64,000 nucleotides of DNA from a virus. The stretch spans positions 59,064 through 123,063 of IMG/VR virus record IMGVR_UViG_3300017917_004998; one strand, written 5' to 3'. The notes beneath the pieces are model-generated. The model was not told the DNA's origin, made no database searches, and worked only from the letters and a program-made list of their open reading frames with translations. Position numbers and translations under genes: made by a program. This document shows, piece after piece, positions 16,852 through 25,074 of this stretch; position 1 is the first letter of the stretch; each line of letters opens with the position of its first letter.

Positions 16852-18138
16852 ATGGTAAACACTGAAAATATTAAGGGATTAGTAGGTAATCACGTTTCTC
16901 CTTACATCTACAATGCTAAAGAATTCCAGCCAGGTAAGACACCGATCTATTATTCTGGACCTTATTGGGACAACAGAGAAACTGAAGCAGCAATCGACTC
17001 AATTCTAAACGGTAAGTGGATTACCTCTGGAGAAAAGGTTTTTCTCTTTGAAAAATATTTCAGTAATAAATTCAACTGCAAACACTCGCTGATGGTGAAT
17101 TCTGGATCATCAGCAAATTTAGTCATGATTACTGCTCTGAAGAAAAGATTCGGATGGCAGGATGGTGACGAGATTATAGTTTCTCCTGTCGGGTTCCCGA
17201 CAACAATTTCTGTCTTATATCAGAATAGACTGAAACCTGTTTTCATTGACATCGAATGGGAAACTTTGAATTTTGATGTCGACCAGATTGAGGATAAAAT
17301 AACTCCAAGAACCAAAGGAATATTTGTTTCTCCTGTTTTGGGTAATCCTCCAGATTTCGATAAGTTGATTGCAATTTGCGAAAAGCACAACATTAAGCTT
17401 ATCGGCGACAACTGCGATAGCTTAGGTTCCAAGTGGAATGGAAAATATCTAAATGAATATTATGTTGCTTTTTCCAACTCGTTTTATCCTGCACACCACA
17501 TTTCTACTGGAGAGGGAGGCATGGTATGTACAGACGATGCAGAGCTTAAGAAGCTTCTGGTTAGCATTGCTTGGTGGGGTAGGGATTGCTATTGTGTTGG
17601 CTCTGCAAATCTTTTATCTTGTGGAACATGCGGTAGTAGATTTGACAATTGGTTGGAAACCTACGACGGTGTAGTAGATCACAAGTATGTTTTTTCCAAC
17701 ATGGGCTATAACTTAAAGCCATTGGATTTACAGGGTGCAATTGGTCTAATCCAGCTAGAGAAGTTCGATGAGATTGAGAGAAACCGTAAGCACTCCAAAA
17801 GCACAATCGAAAAGATATTTACAGACAACATCCAAGGCATTAAAGGTATTAAATCTCTTGAAGGATCAGACGTTAGCTGGTTTGGAACTCCTTTTGTCTG
17901 CGAGGAACCAGGCATGAAGCATAGACTGGTTCAATATCTCGAGGACAATAAGATACAGACCAGAAATTATTTTGCCGGCAATATCCTTATCCATCCTGGA
18001 TATAGCTTCCTTGGAGATTACAAGGAATTTCCTGAAGCAAACAAGGTTTTGGATCGCGTCTTCTTCATAGGAGCTGCTCCACACTACACAGAGCCAGTTT
18101 TTGAGTATATTGAAGAAATCGTAAAAGGGTTCAAATGA
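16852..18138 (+). CDS. RfbH/E1-type sugar 3-dehydratase (DegT fold)
   Basis: A 428-residue DegT/DnrJ/EryC1-fold protein. At the place of the usual PLP lysine it has His (FYPAHHISTGEGG, His216). It also has a cluster of Cys (C246, C248, C257, C260 in RDCYC ... SCGTCG). Both are marks of the RfbH/E1 enzymes, which use PMP and a [2Fe-2S] centre to remove the 3-OH of a 4-keto-6-deoxy nucleotide sugar. The downstream GYNLKPLDLQGAIGLIQL is also family-like. With the next gene it could supply a dideoxy sugar to the island's transferases. ATGA overlap with the next gene. Confidence 0.85.
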   Translation: MVNTENIKGLVGNHVSPYIYNAKEFQPGKTPIYYSGPYWDNRETEAAIDSILNGKWITSGEKVFLFEKYFSNKFNCKHSLMVNSGSSANLVMITALKKRFGWQDGDEIIVSPVGFPTTISVLYQNRLKPVFIDIEWETLNFDVDQIEDKITPRTKGIFVSPVLGNPPDFDKLIAICEKHNIKLIGDNCDSLGSKWNGKYLNEYYVAFSNSFYPAHHISTGEGGMVCTDDAELKKLLVSIAWWGRDCYCVGSANLLSCGTCGSRFDNWLETYDGVVDHKYVFSNMGYNLKPLDLQGAIGLIQLEKFDEIERNRKHSKSTIEKIFTDNIQGIKGIKSLEGSDVSWFGTPFVCEEPGMKHRLVQYLEDNKIQTRNYFAGNILIHPGYSFLGDYKEFPEANKVLDRVFFIGAAPHYTEPVFEYIEEIVKGFK

Positions 18139-18821
18139 TAGCTATCCTGGGAGACGGGATACTTGGTACAGAACTTAAATCGCAGAGTGGTTGGAACCAG
18201 ATTAGTAGGTCCAGGAATGGATTTGATCTGACTGATACAAACACCTGGGGAAATCTTTTAAAAGGGTACCAATGTATCGTGAACTGTATTGCTTACACAA
18301 ACACATACGGTACAAGTTTTGATCCGAATTGGCATGTTAATGTTCAAGGTGTAAAAAATCTAATCGACTATTGCAATCTCAATAACGTTAAATTGGTTCA
18401 CATTTCTACAGATTACGTCTATGCAAATTCAGTATCAAAAGCTAGCGAAGCAGATGTACCGGTACACCTTCGTACATGGTACGGCTATACGAAATTAGTT
18501 GGAGATGCGCTGGTTCAGCTCGAAAGCAAAAACTACCTAATCTGCAGGGAATCACATAAACCATTTCCATTTCCGTACGAGAAAGCATGGAACGATCAAT
18601 TTACTAATGGCGATTATGTTACAACAATTTCTGAGATCATCATTAAACTAATAAAGAACGGAGCATCTGGTGTTTTTAACGTCGGAACTGATGTTAAGAC
18701 GTGGTCAGGTCTTACCGGTTCAGAGCCAATAGAAAGACCCGCGGACACACCAGGAGATGTTACGATGGACATTTCAAAATTAAAAGATTTTTTGAATTCA
18801 GAGAAAGATCTTTCTAAATAG
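18135..18821 (+). CDS. RmlD-like nucleotide-sugar reductase (SDR)
   Basis: A 228-residue short-chain reductase. The N-terminus has a Rossmann loop GDGILG, followed by VNCIAYTN, then HISTDYVYA and the catalytic YGYTK. It matches the RmlD-like dTDP-4-dehydrorhamnose reductase group but is shorter than the usual 290-300 residues. It likely reduces the keto sugar made by the upstream dehydratase. Confidence 0.75.
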   Translation: MIAILGDGILGTELKSQSGWNQISRSRNGFDLTDTNTWGNLLKGYQCIVNCIAYTNTYGTSFDPNWHVNVQGVKNLIDYCNLNNVKLVHISTDYVYANSVSKASEADVPVHLRTWYGYTKLVGDALVQLESKNYLICRESHKPFPFPYEKAWNDQFTNGDYVTTISEIIIKLIKNGASGVFNVGTDVKTWSGLTGSEPIERPADTPGDVTMDISKLKDFLNSEKDLSK

Positions 18822-18833
18822 AACAAAATTTCG

Positions 18834-18841
18834 TAATTTTG
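18834..18841 (+). promoter_or_regulatory. possible Bacteroidota-type -7 box
   Basis: TAATTTTG fits TAnnTTTG, 22 bases before the ATG of the TibC-like gene. No clear TTG -33 element is present. Weak. Confidence 0.25.
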
Positions 18842-18863
18842 CTTTACCATCTTAAGAAGCATC

Positions 18864-19712
18864 ATGGCAAGAACTTTAATAAGACTAAACACCAACTCTC
18901 TTGGAGATACAATTGGTGCTTCTCCTTACTTTGAAAAGTATAGAGCTAAAACATCCGATGAAGTTTTCGTTTCGTGTAATCACCATGATCTATTTGCGTC
19001 AGTATATCCAAAAATAGATTTCTTACCAAACTCTCAAAATCCAGGCGGAAAGTTTGATAATTACTTCAATCTGGACTTTAGATTTGACGTCCCGTTGCAA
19101 AAAGGTTTTTCTGACCAATTGGGATTGGAGTACGAAGAGATTAGGCCGAAAGTTGCTTTTTCGCCTTCATTAAGACCATTTGGCAGAAGGTATGTTTGTG
19201 TTGCAATGCAATCAACTTCTCAATGCAAATATTGGAACCACGATGGCGGATGGGATATTCTTTTTGAGAAATTGAAACGGAGAGGACTGACTCCGATCTG
19301 CGTGGATCTATACAATAGTTTTGGAATAGATGGACATTTCAACAACACACCAGATTCTTGTATAGACAAGACAGGTCTTTCTATTTCCGATGTAATGCAA
19401 TATTTACACCACTGTGAATTCTTTATTGGATTGAGCTCTGGACTTAGCTGGCTTGCGTATGCTATGCAAAAGCATGTTGTATTAATATCTGGTTCAACAC
19501 ATGCCTGGTGCGAGCCGAAAAACGATCTAACCAGGATCATAGATAAATCTGTCTGCCACGGATGTTTTAATGAGCCTGCAACCACGCCATTCAATCCTTC
19601 AGATTGGCTATGGTGTCCAAGGAATGCAGGAACATCTGACCAATTTATCTGTACCAAGGCAATTACACCAGATTCAGTTTGGAACGAAATGAAGGAAGTC
19701 AAACTTGTATGA
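18864..19712 (+). CDS. TibC-like (autotransporter heptosyltransferase family) glycosyltransferase
   Basis: A 282-residue GT-B enzyme of the GT9-related TibC family. The start has NSLGDTIGASPYF, the centre QSTSQCKYW and SSGLSWLAYAM. The C-terminal part has the four Cys that bind iron in TibC: C231-x2-C234, C251 and C263 (SVCHGCFN ... WCPR ... FIC). It lacks the N-terminal domain seen in the second copy at 40207. TibC transfers heptose onto Ser residues of an autotransporter; a phage or host protein could be the acceptor here. It ends in an ATGA overlap with the next gene. Confidence 0.75.
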   Translation: MARTLIRLNTNSLGDTIGASPYFEKYRAKTSDEVFVSCNHHDLFASVYPKIDFLPNSQNPGGKFDNYFNLDFRFDVPLQKGFSDQLGLEYEEIRPKVAFSPSLRPFGRRYVCVAMQSTSQCKYWNHDGGWDILFEKLKRRGLTPICVDLYNSFGIDGHFNNTPDSCIDKTGLSISDVMQYLHHCEFFIGLSSGLSWLAYAMQKHVVLISGSTHAWCEPKNDLTRIIDKSVCHGCFNEPATTPFNPSDWLWCPRNAGTSDQFICTKAITPDSVWNEMKEVKLV

Positions 19713-20089
19713 TGGTAGAAATTTCAAACGGAGATTTGCTGGACAAGCTTAGCATTCTAAGAATCAAGGAGATGTTTATAACAGACACAAAAAAATCTTT
19801 GAATATAAAGTCAGAAATCGATACACTTGCTCCCCTGTGCTCAGATCTTCTTTCAGACGAAAGAATTTCTCAACTTTATCTTAATCTGGTTTCTATCAAC
19901 ACAAATTTGTGGGAAGTTGAGGACCGAATAAGAGCGAAGGAAAGATTAAACGAGTTTGATGCAGAATTTATAGAACTTGCAAGATCTGTTTATTACACCA
20001 ACGATAACAGGTCAGCAATTAAAAGGGAAATAAATCTGATTAGTGGATCTCGTATTATAGAGGAAAAAGATTACCCAGATTACCGATAG
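19709..20089 (+). CDS. DUF6165-type protein
   Basis: A 126-residue helical protein. The start MMVEISNGDLLDKLSILRIKE is typical of DUF6165. The remainder is helical with E and R repeats. The family is found beside glycosyltransferases and TibC-like enzymes, where its job is not known. Start ATG 19709 overlaps the previous stop (ATGA); an upstream TTG at 19679 is less likely. Confidence 0.6.
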   Translation: MMVEISNGDLLDKLSILRIKEMFITDTKKSLNIKSEIDTLAPLCSDLLSDERISQLYLNLVSINTNLWEVEDRIRAKERLNEFDAEFIELARSVYYTNDNRSAIKREINLISGSRIIEEKDYPDYR

Positions 20090-20118
20090 ATTCTACTTTC
20101 TTTTCACTTTCTGTGCTC

Positions 20119-20127
20119 GATATATAG
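20119..20127 (+). promoter_or_regulatory. GATATATAG late-promoter-like box
   Basis: This box is 19 bases upstream of the ATG at 20147 and ends the glycan island. Confidence 0.55.
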
Positions 20128-20146
20128 AGAAAAAAGTTTCTATATA

Positions 20147-22048
20147 ATGAGAGTTTTAAATTTTGATGATTTTAGTAGGGTATATGAGGCAGAGACTGGC
20201 GAACCGCTTTCGGAAGATGCACAATCAATATTGTTGCAGATCGGTGTCTTGTTTTTCAATGCATATGGTTATATGCTTGCTCTTACCAAAGATTATCCAG
20301 ATACAGCAAAAGATTTCCAGAGCGTAGTTGCTGCGGGCGCAGATGAAAAATCAGCAGAATTAAAAAAGATCGCTAATAATGTTGCTGCACAGGTTAGGGA
20401 AGAATTTAAAAAGGATGGTGTTGACAAACTGTGGCTTCAGGCTGCGGTTCTTTCAGCTGATGCTCTTAGTGCTATAATGGCGCAGTTTAAGGATAACAAG
20501 GAGGCTCAAGATCTAGCGTCAACTTTATTAAACAAGAAGATTACTGGCTATCTAGATCAACTTAAAAAATCAAAGGAAGAAATTAAGAAAGAATCTGATT
20601 CTTCTGTTGAAGGTGATCAGATATTCGAAGGATTTTTCACTACCAAGAGAGGTAGCGTTAACAATCTGATTAAACAGGGTGTAGTCGTAGATTCTTTACT
20701 TAAGGCAGAAAGTGAAAACGAAGACATCAAACCAGAGGTTCAAAGACTTCAGACAGAACTTGATGGCATACTTGCTAATCTGGCAAAACTATCAAGAGCT
20801 AAAAAGGATGACATCGACCAAAGTCAATTGGATCCTATTGCTGATAGACTAACTGAAATACCTTTAGATTTAAATAGAAAGAAAGAAGCACTTGCTAAGA
20901 CTAACAAATCTTTTGCTGAAGCTAGCACTCTTTTCGTAAAGGCTTTAAATGCTGCGAATAAAGCGATTGCTAAGGAGAAAGAAGTTAAGGACAGACTTGC
21001 TGCTGAAGGTGCAAAGACTAAAGAGGACGAAGAAAAAGCTGGACAGAGCACAATTAGGTTACCAAGAAACATCACAAGAGCAGCAGTTGGCTCAAAAGAG
21101 GATGAAACTGTTGGAAAGGTTCAGCAATTGATAATTGACAAGTTCAAGGACAATCCGGATGTTAATACAGTAGAGCTATTCAAAAAGTTCATGAGGTTTG
21201 GAGCAGATAAAAGATTTGGTGGAACAACCGCTGGTATGATCGTAGCTCTTAAGGCTGGATTTGGATTGGATGACACATCACCAGATATCACGCAGGAATT
21301 ATTGGACGAATTAACAAAGGTTAAACTTAAGGAATCTGAAAATGTTATTTCTGACTTTAGTGTGTTCTCATCAGTCTTTGAGGACTTCAATCCAGAAGCT
21401 TTTAAAAAGGCATCATTGGGTGCAAATCCAATGGCAAAGACAGATTTGAAAATCTCTGACATCAACAGATCTGCTGGTAACAAGCAGGGAGGACAGAAGG
21501 AGGTTGGAAAGGACACTGCAGCAGAAATTGAGAAATTGGTTAACAAGAAATTTGACGAGGAAAAGAAAGCTAGAGTTAAACAGCAGCTGATAGATCTAGG
21601 GGCTAAAGAATTAACTGACGCTAAGGATGGGGCAATCGCTTATTACGGAACAATGAGATTCTATCCGAATGGAATATTCTGGAGATCTACAACCGGAAAA
21701 AAAGGTAAGTTCCCAAGCGATCTTTCTAAGGGATTGGATACTATTATTACCGACGAGGCAGGCAAAGAATCAACTTTGGGCAGAGAGATGAAAAATCCTT
21801 TGGGACCTTTGGCTCAAATAGTAAAGAGTGTTTACCGTGACATCAATAGCATGGGATCTAGAAACAAGGAGCTTTACACCGAGATTTTGCCTTCGTTATC
21901 AAGAAGAGAGCTCGCAACTGTATTAAGAGCTTACAAGGCACAAAGTAAGAGAGGTCTTTTGGATGATCTTGACAACGAATGGACAGATACCAAAGAGATC
22001 AGAGAATTCACTAGAAAATTCGAGGATCTACTTAAAGCAGAAAATTAA
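20147..22048 (+). CDS. large putative internal head protein
   Basis: A 633-residue protein with the capsid-targeting-like start MRVLNFDDFSRVYEAETGE. It has a long, charged, mostly helical middle (residues 100-320, rich in K, E, A), then a C-terminal globular region with YYGTMRFYPNGIFWRSTTGKKG, followed by helices. An internal stretch (FSVFSSVFEDFNPE, near residue 405) looks like a second copy of the targeting motif. No enzyme motif is seen. Size and N-terminus suggest a protein carried in the head. The stop overlaps the next ATG (TAATG). Confidence 0.6.
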   Translation: MRVLNFDDFSRVYEAETGEPLSEDAQSILLQIGVLFFNAYGYMLALTKDYPDTAKDFQSVVAAGADEKSAELKKIANNVAAQVREEFKKDGVDKLWLQAAVLSADALSAIMAQFKDNKEAQDLASTLLNKKITGYLDQLKKSKEEIKKESDSSVEGDQIFEGFFTTKRGSVNNLIKQGVVVDSLLKAESENEDIKPEVQRLQTELDGILANLAKLSRAKKDDIDQSQLDPIADRLTEIPLDLNRKKEALAKTNKSFAEASTLFVKALNAANKAIAKEKEVKDRLAAEGAKTKEDEEKAGQSTIRLPRNITRAAVGSKEDETVGKVQQLIIDKFKDNPDVNTVELFKKFMRFGADKRFGGTTAGMIVALKAGFGLDDTSPDITQELLDELTKVKLKESENVISDFSVFSSVFEDFNPEAFKKASLGANPMAKTDLKISDINRSAGNKQGGQKEVGKDTAAEIEKLVNKKFDEEKKARVKQQLIDLGAKELTDAKDGAIAYYGTMRFYPNGIFWRSTTGKKGKFPSDLSKGLDTIITDEAGKESTLGREMKNPLGPLAQIVKSVYRDINSMGSRNKELYTEILPSLSRRELATVLRAYKAQSKRGLLDDLDNEWTDTKEIREFTRKFEDLLKAEN

Positions 22049-23178
22049 TGAGAAAGATTACTAGCTACCGGGACTTCGTTTCTCTTAACGAGGAGGATTC
22101 AACACTATTGTCGAAATTGGATCAATATCGTCCAATTGCGTCTGGTATTGCTGAAGCCTTTGCTTTGTACGGCTACTTTATTTCATTGGCCGAGGAGAAT
22201 ATAGATTCTGAAGATTGGCAGAGACTGATCTCAGAAATTACCGGTGCTAAAGCTTACGATCAGAAATGGAGTAAGATAATTTCTCTCTCGAAAAGCTTGC
22301 ACAATAACCTTAAGCAGTATTCAGCAGAAAGAAATAGGTCTGTAGGTAACAGGTACATGGAAATTAAGGACCTTGGTGCAGAAGCCATCGGTATTACTGA
22401 AGCTTTAGAAAAGTTCAAAACAGCATCGGACCTCCTGGTTAAAAACATGGAGCCAGCAAAGGTGCAGACTAGATTAAATATGATAGACAATGCGGTCAAG
22501 GGTGTTCAGCCTTTTGGGATCAGCGAGTCTATCTTAAACGAGTCACAGGAAAGACCGGCACCTGCTGAAGCTGCTGTTCTTTATTTTGCAGATAATCTGG
22601 CTTCACAGGTTGTCAACATGAGACTGACTCTTAGAAACCTGGGTGACGTTTACCCTGCTTCAAGATCTTCTGTAGAAGCTACAGAGAACAACATTATAAA
22701 CCCTTTAGCAGATGACATAAAGGGTATATTGGACATGGGAATCAAACACAAGGAAAATCTTCCGCTGTCAAAGTCTGTTAAAAAGGCTTATGCAGATAAA
22801 GGCTGGAGCGTAGAAAACCAGTTCCAAAAATATATGGTGGATGCTTTTGAAGAACTATCTTCAATCGAAGCAAGAATCATTGCAGTATATAAAAAGATTG
22901 AGGAATACAAAGGAACTATTGTCGACAAATATCAGACAAGGACAGATGCTGGTGAATTCATAGAAGCAGGCAACAGAATTCTTAAGGGTGTAAAAGACAA
23001 GATATTGAAACAGCTTCAGATAAAAAGACTAGAAAAGAAATCAGGTCAGATAATTGCTGGCAGCTATGATAGACAAATGAAGAGATCTTTGGACTCTGAA
23101 GATCTCAAAACACAAAGTTCTTTGGTCAATGCAGACCAGCTTAGGGACTACCTAAAGAAGAAATATCAGGTAAATTAA
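22048..23178 (+). CDS. putative internal head protein
   Basis: A 376-residue helical protein. It begins MRKITSYRDFVSLNEED, which fits the capsid targeting pattern. The following LYGYFISLAEEN region is similar to the AYGYMLALTKDY region of the preceding protein, so the two N-terminal domains are probably paralogous. No recognisable enzyme motif. Translationally coupled to the upstream gene. Confidence 0.6.
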   Translation: MRKITSYRDFVSLNEEDSTLLSKLDQYRPIASGIAEAFALYGYFISLAEENIDSEDWQRLISEITGAKAYDQKWSKIISLSKSLHNNLKQYSAERNRSVGNRYMEIKDLGAEAIGITEALEKFKTASDLLVKNMEPAKVQTRLNMIDNAVKGVQPFGISESILNESQERPAPAEAAVLYFADNLASQVVNMRLTLRNLGDVYPASRSSVEATENNIINPLADDIKGILDMGIKHKENLPLSKSVKKAYADKGWSVENQFQKYMVDAFEELSSIEARIIAVYKKIEEYKGTIVDKYQTRTDAGEFIEAGNRILKGVKDKILKQLQIKRLEKKSGQIIAGSYDRQMKRSLDSEDLKTQSSLVNADQLRDYLKKKYQVN

Positions 23179-23251
23179 ATTTTTTTTCAATTTTCCGAAA
23201 CAAAAAGGCCAAAAGGGGGCTAAAATAATTATCTATGTTACCCCTGGTTAA

Positions 23252-23261
23252 GAATATATAG
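23252..23261 (+). promoter_or_regulatory. GAATATATAG promoter-like box
   Basis: A variant of the recurring box, 311 bases upstream of uvsX and just before the tandem repeats. Confidence 0.3.
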
Positions 23262-23282
23262 TAACCTATCATCTTAGTGGGC

Positions 23283-23452
23283 CTTAACCAAATCTTTAAT
23301 TCTTAAGGTTCTTAACCCAAACTTTAGTTCTTAGAGTGCTTAATCCCAAACTTTAATTTCTAATTAGCTTAATCCCAAACTTTAATTTCTAATTAGCTTA
23401 ATCCCAAACTTTATTATCTAGAGTGATTAGTCCCAAACTTTATTAATTAAAG
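23283..23452 (+). repeat. 29-bp tandem repeats, about 6 copies
   Basis: Unit CTTAATCCCAAACTTTAATT plus a variable tail. Two central copies (23339-23367 and 23368-23396) are identical over 29 bases; the outer ones diverge. The core CCCAAACTTTA is the best kept part. The repeats are contiguous without spacers, so they look like iterons rather than CRISPR. Confidence 0.8.
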
Positions 23453-23475
23453 AAGTTTGATAAGATATCACTTTG

Positions 23476-23514
23476 CCCAAGCTTTATTGATTGTTTAATA
23501 AAGCATTACTTGGG
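23476..23514 (+). repeat. hairpin formed from repeat core
   Basis: CCCAA GCTTTATT, an 8-base loop, AATAAAGC, 5 bases, then TTGGG. The inner 8-bp stem is perfect (23481-23488 with 23497-23504) and the outer CCCAA/TTGGG pairs flank it. It is an inverted version of the tandem repeat core. It could be an origin element or RNA structure. Confidence 0.65.
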
Positions 23515-23563
23515 AAACATCCATTTGCACCAACAGTATGATTATTAAAAATAATTAATAATT

Positions 23564-23851
23564 ATGGCAAAGACAACTAAGGAATTTTCATTTTTGGATT
23601 TAGACAAGGAACTATCAAAAATTACTGGGTTTGAAACTGGATCGATTTTAGCAGACAACACTTTTAGTGAGGTTGATGAATGGATCCCAACAGGCAACTA
23701 TTTATTGAATGCACAATTATCTGGAACCTTATTTGGTGGGATCCCAAACACAAGATCCCTCGGTTTGATGGGAGATCCAGGGTGTTTACGAAAAACCCAA
23801 AAGGTTAGGGTGTATGTATTAAAAACACAAGGTGAGTCGGATAGGACCTAA
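23564..23851 (+). CDS. uvsX: UvsX recombinase, part 1 (N-extein plus short N-intein)
   Basis: The first 73 residues are the start of a RecA/UvsX recombinase, ending in LMGDPG, the first half of the Walker A loop. Residue 74 is Cys, followed by only 22 residues of N-intein (CLRKTQKVRVYVLK...) and a stop. The other half of Walker A (TGKS) is found in the next ORF directly after an intein C-terminus (SHN). The fragment cannot bind ATP alone. It must be joined to the product of 23890-25074 by protein splicing in trans. Confidence 0.9.
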   Translation: MAKTTKEFSFLDLDKELSKITGFETGSILADNTFSEVDEWIPTGNYLLNAQLSGTLFGGIPNTRSLGLMGDPGCLRKTQKVRVYVLKTQGESDRT

Positions 23852-24369
23852 TTATAATCAAAATAGAAAAGTTAAGGATTAATAAAAATATGATGGATAG
23901 AATTCAAATAATTGAAGAGCTTAAGGCTTACCCAGATTTTTACAGCGATGTTGATCTAGAGAAATTGACAGAATCTGAAATTTCAGAATTGTTCAATAAA
24001 CACTGTGAGGAATTTTCGGAAGAGATTGAGATTGGGACTGTTTTCAATGATATGAAAGCACAAAGAATTCTGGCAGACACCCCAGATGGATGGATCGAAG
24101 TTGGTAAATTCGTAAAAAAGACACCAAGGGATATACACAGAGTTATTCTAAACGATGGATCTTTAGTTGAAGCTTCGTGCGATCACATGTTTGAAACTTC
24201 TAGAGGATGGGTGATGTCTAAAGATCTTCAAGATGAAGAACTTATCTTAACAAAAAACGGGTTCGTTGGGGTTAAGGAAAATGAAATTATAGCAAACGAA
24301 GAAGTTTATGATTGGGAGATCCTACACGAGAATCACCGATACTGGGTTGGTAATATGTCTTCACACAAC
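23783..24369 (+). other. split intein 1 of UvsX (Walker A site, atypical split)
   Basis: N-intein 23783-23848 (22 aa, Cys at position 1) and C-intein 23890-24369 (160 aa), separated by a stop and 38 noncoding bases. Block B-like residues (EASCDHMF) are in the C-piece, so the split lies between blocks A and B. The end is block F (YDWEILHENHRYWVGN) and block G (SSHN), with Thr as the +1 residue. The C-piece starts with about 45 extra acidic helical residues. The N-piece is strongly basic, so charge could help assembly. Confidence 0.88.
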
Positions 24370-25074
24370 ACCGGTAAATCTTTCGTTTGCCTGAACGTTG
24401 CAAGAGAAGCTCAGAAAAAAGGATATGATGTAATCTATTGTGATACCGAGGGAGCGATCGATAAAAGCTCTGCTATTAAATTTGGTATTGATGCTAACAA
24501 GGTAAGATATCAGCCAATCAAGACTGTAACTGAATTCCAGACCTTTGTAGCTAACCTTTTGGAGCTAGTTAAGAAAGCAAAGGCAAACGGAGCTAATCCT
24601 AAGATATTGCTGATTCTGGACTCTTTGGGTATGTTAAGCACTGATAAGGAATTAAGAGATGCGATCGAAGGTAAGAATGCTGCTGACATGGGAGCTAAAG
24701 CTAAGGAATTAAGAAAGTTATTCCGTGTTATCACGTTGGATCTGACTGCTGCTAAGATTCCACTGGTTTGTACGAATCACGTTTACTGTCTTACAGCAGG
24801 TCACAAAATCTTAATGTCCGATGACACATATAAAAACATCGAGGATATTGTAGTTGGTGATGTTGTTAAAACATTGGCCGGCGATAGAAACGTTTGTTCG
24901 ACTTCTGAGTTTGAAGATAAGGAGGTTATTAAATTGACTCTTGAAAACGGTCAAACCATCGAGTGCACTCCCAACCATAAATTTTTGGTTGAAAACGAAT
25001 GGACCAACGAACAATCATGGAAATGCTCCGATGATTTGGTAGAGGGAGATTACATTTTAAGAACCAGCGAATAA
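23890..25074 (+). CDS. uvsX: UvsX recombinase, part 2 (C-intein, middle extein, N-intein)
   Basis: A 394-residue ORF with three sections. Residues 1-160 are the C-half of intein 1. Residues 161-299 are the central UvsX part: TGKSFVCLNVAREA (completing Walker A), VIYCDTEGAID, and the Walker B strand KILLILDSLGML, ending at CTNHVY. Residues 300-394 are the N-half of a second intein, with CLTAGHKILM (block A) and CTPNHKF (block B). Two different splicing reactions are needed on this one polypeptide. It is the only gene piece here carrying intein parts on both ends. Confidence 0.9.
   Translation: MMDRIQIIEELKAYPDFYSDVDLEKLTESEISELFNKHCEEFSEEIEIGTVFNDMKAQRILADTPDGWIEVGKFVKKTPRDIHRVILNDGSLVEASCDHMFETSRGWVMSKDLQDEELILTKNGFVGVKENEIIANEEVYDWEILHENHRYWVGNMSSHNTGKSFVCLNVAREAQKKGYDVIYCDTEGAIDKSSAIKFGIDANKVRYQPIKTVTEFQTFVANLLELVKKAKANGANPKILLILDSLGMLSTDKELRDAIEGKNAADMGAKAKELRKLFRVITLDLTAAKIPLVCTNHVYCLTAGHKILMSDDTYKNIEDIVVGDVVKTLAGDRNVCSTSEFEDKEVIKLTLENGQTIECTPNHKFLVENEWTNEQSWKCSDDLVEGDYILRTSE

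Larger units (their letters stand above)
23179..23563. other. noncoding region before uvsX
   Basis: This 385-base stretch has no credible gene. It contains a GAATATATAG box at 23252-23261, about six copies of a 29-base tandem repeat (23283-23452) and a hairpin (23476-23514). It is the longest noncoding region in the window and a candidate replication origin or control region. Confidence 0.6.

Noticed and set aside
19220-19702. Long minus-strand ORF (160 aa) opposite the TibC-like gene
   Set aside because: It lies entirely opposite a gene with clear family motifs and has no recognisable protein pattern of its own.
8228-20089. Bacterial chromosomal LPS locus or prophage junction
   Set aside because: The island is flanked on both sides by phage-type genes, base composition looks uniform by eye, and a second glycan set is mixed with tail genes, so it belongs to the phage.
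23283-23452. CRISPR array
   Set aside because: The units are directly joined with no unique spacers, and no cas genes are near.
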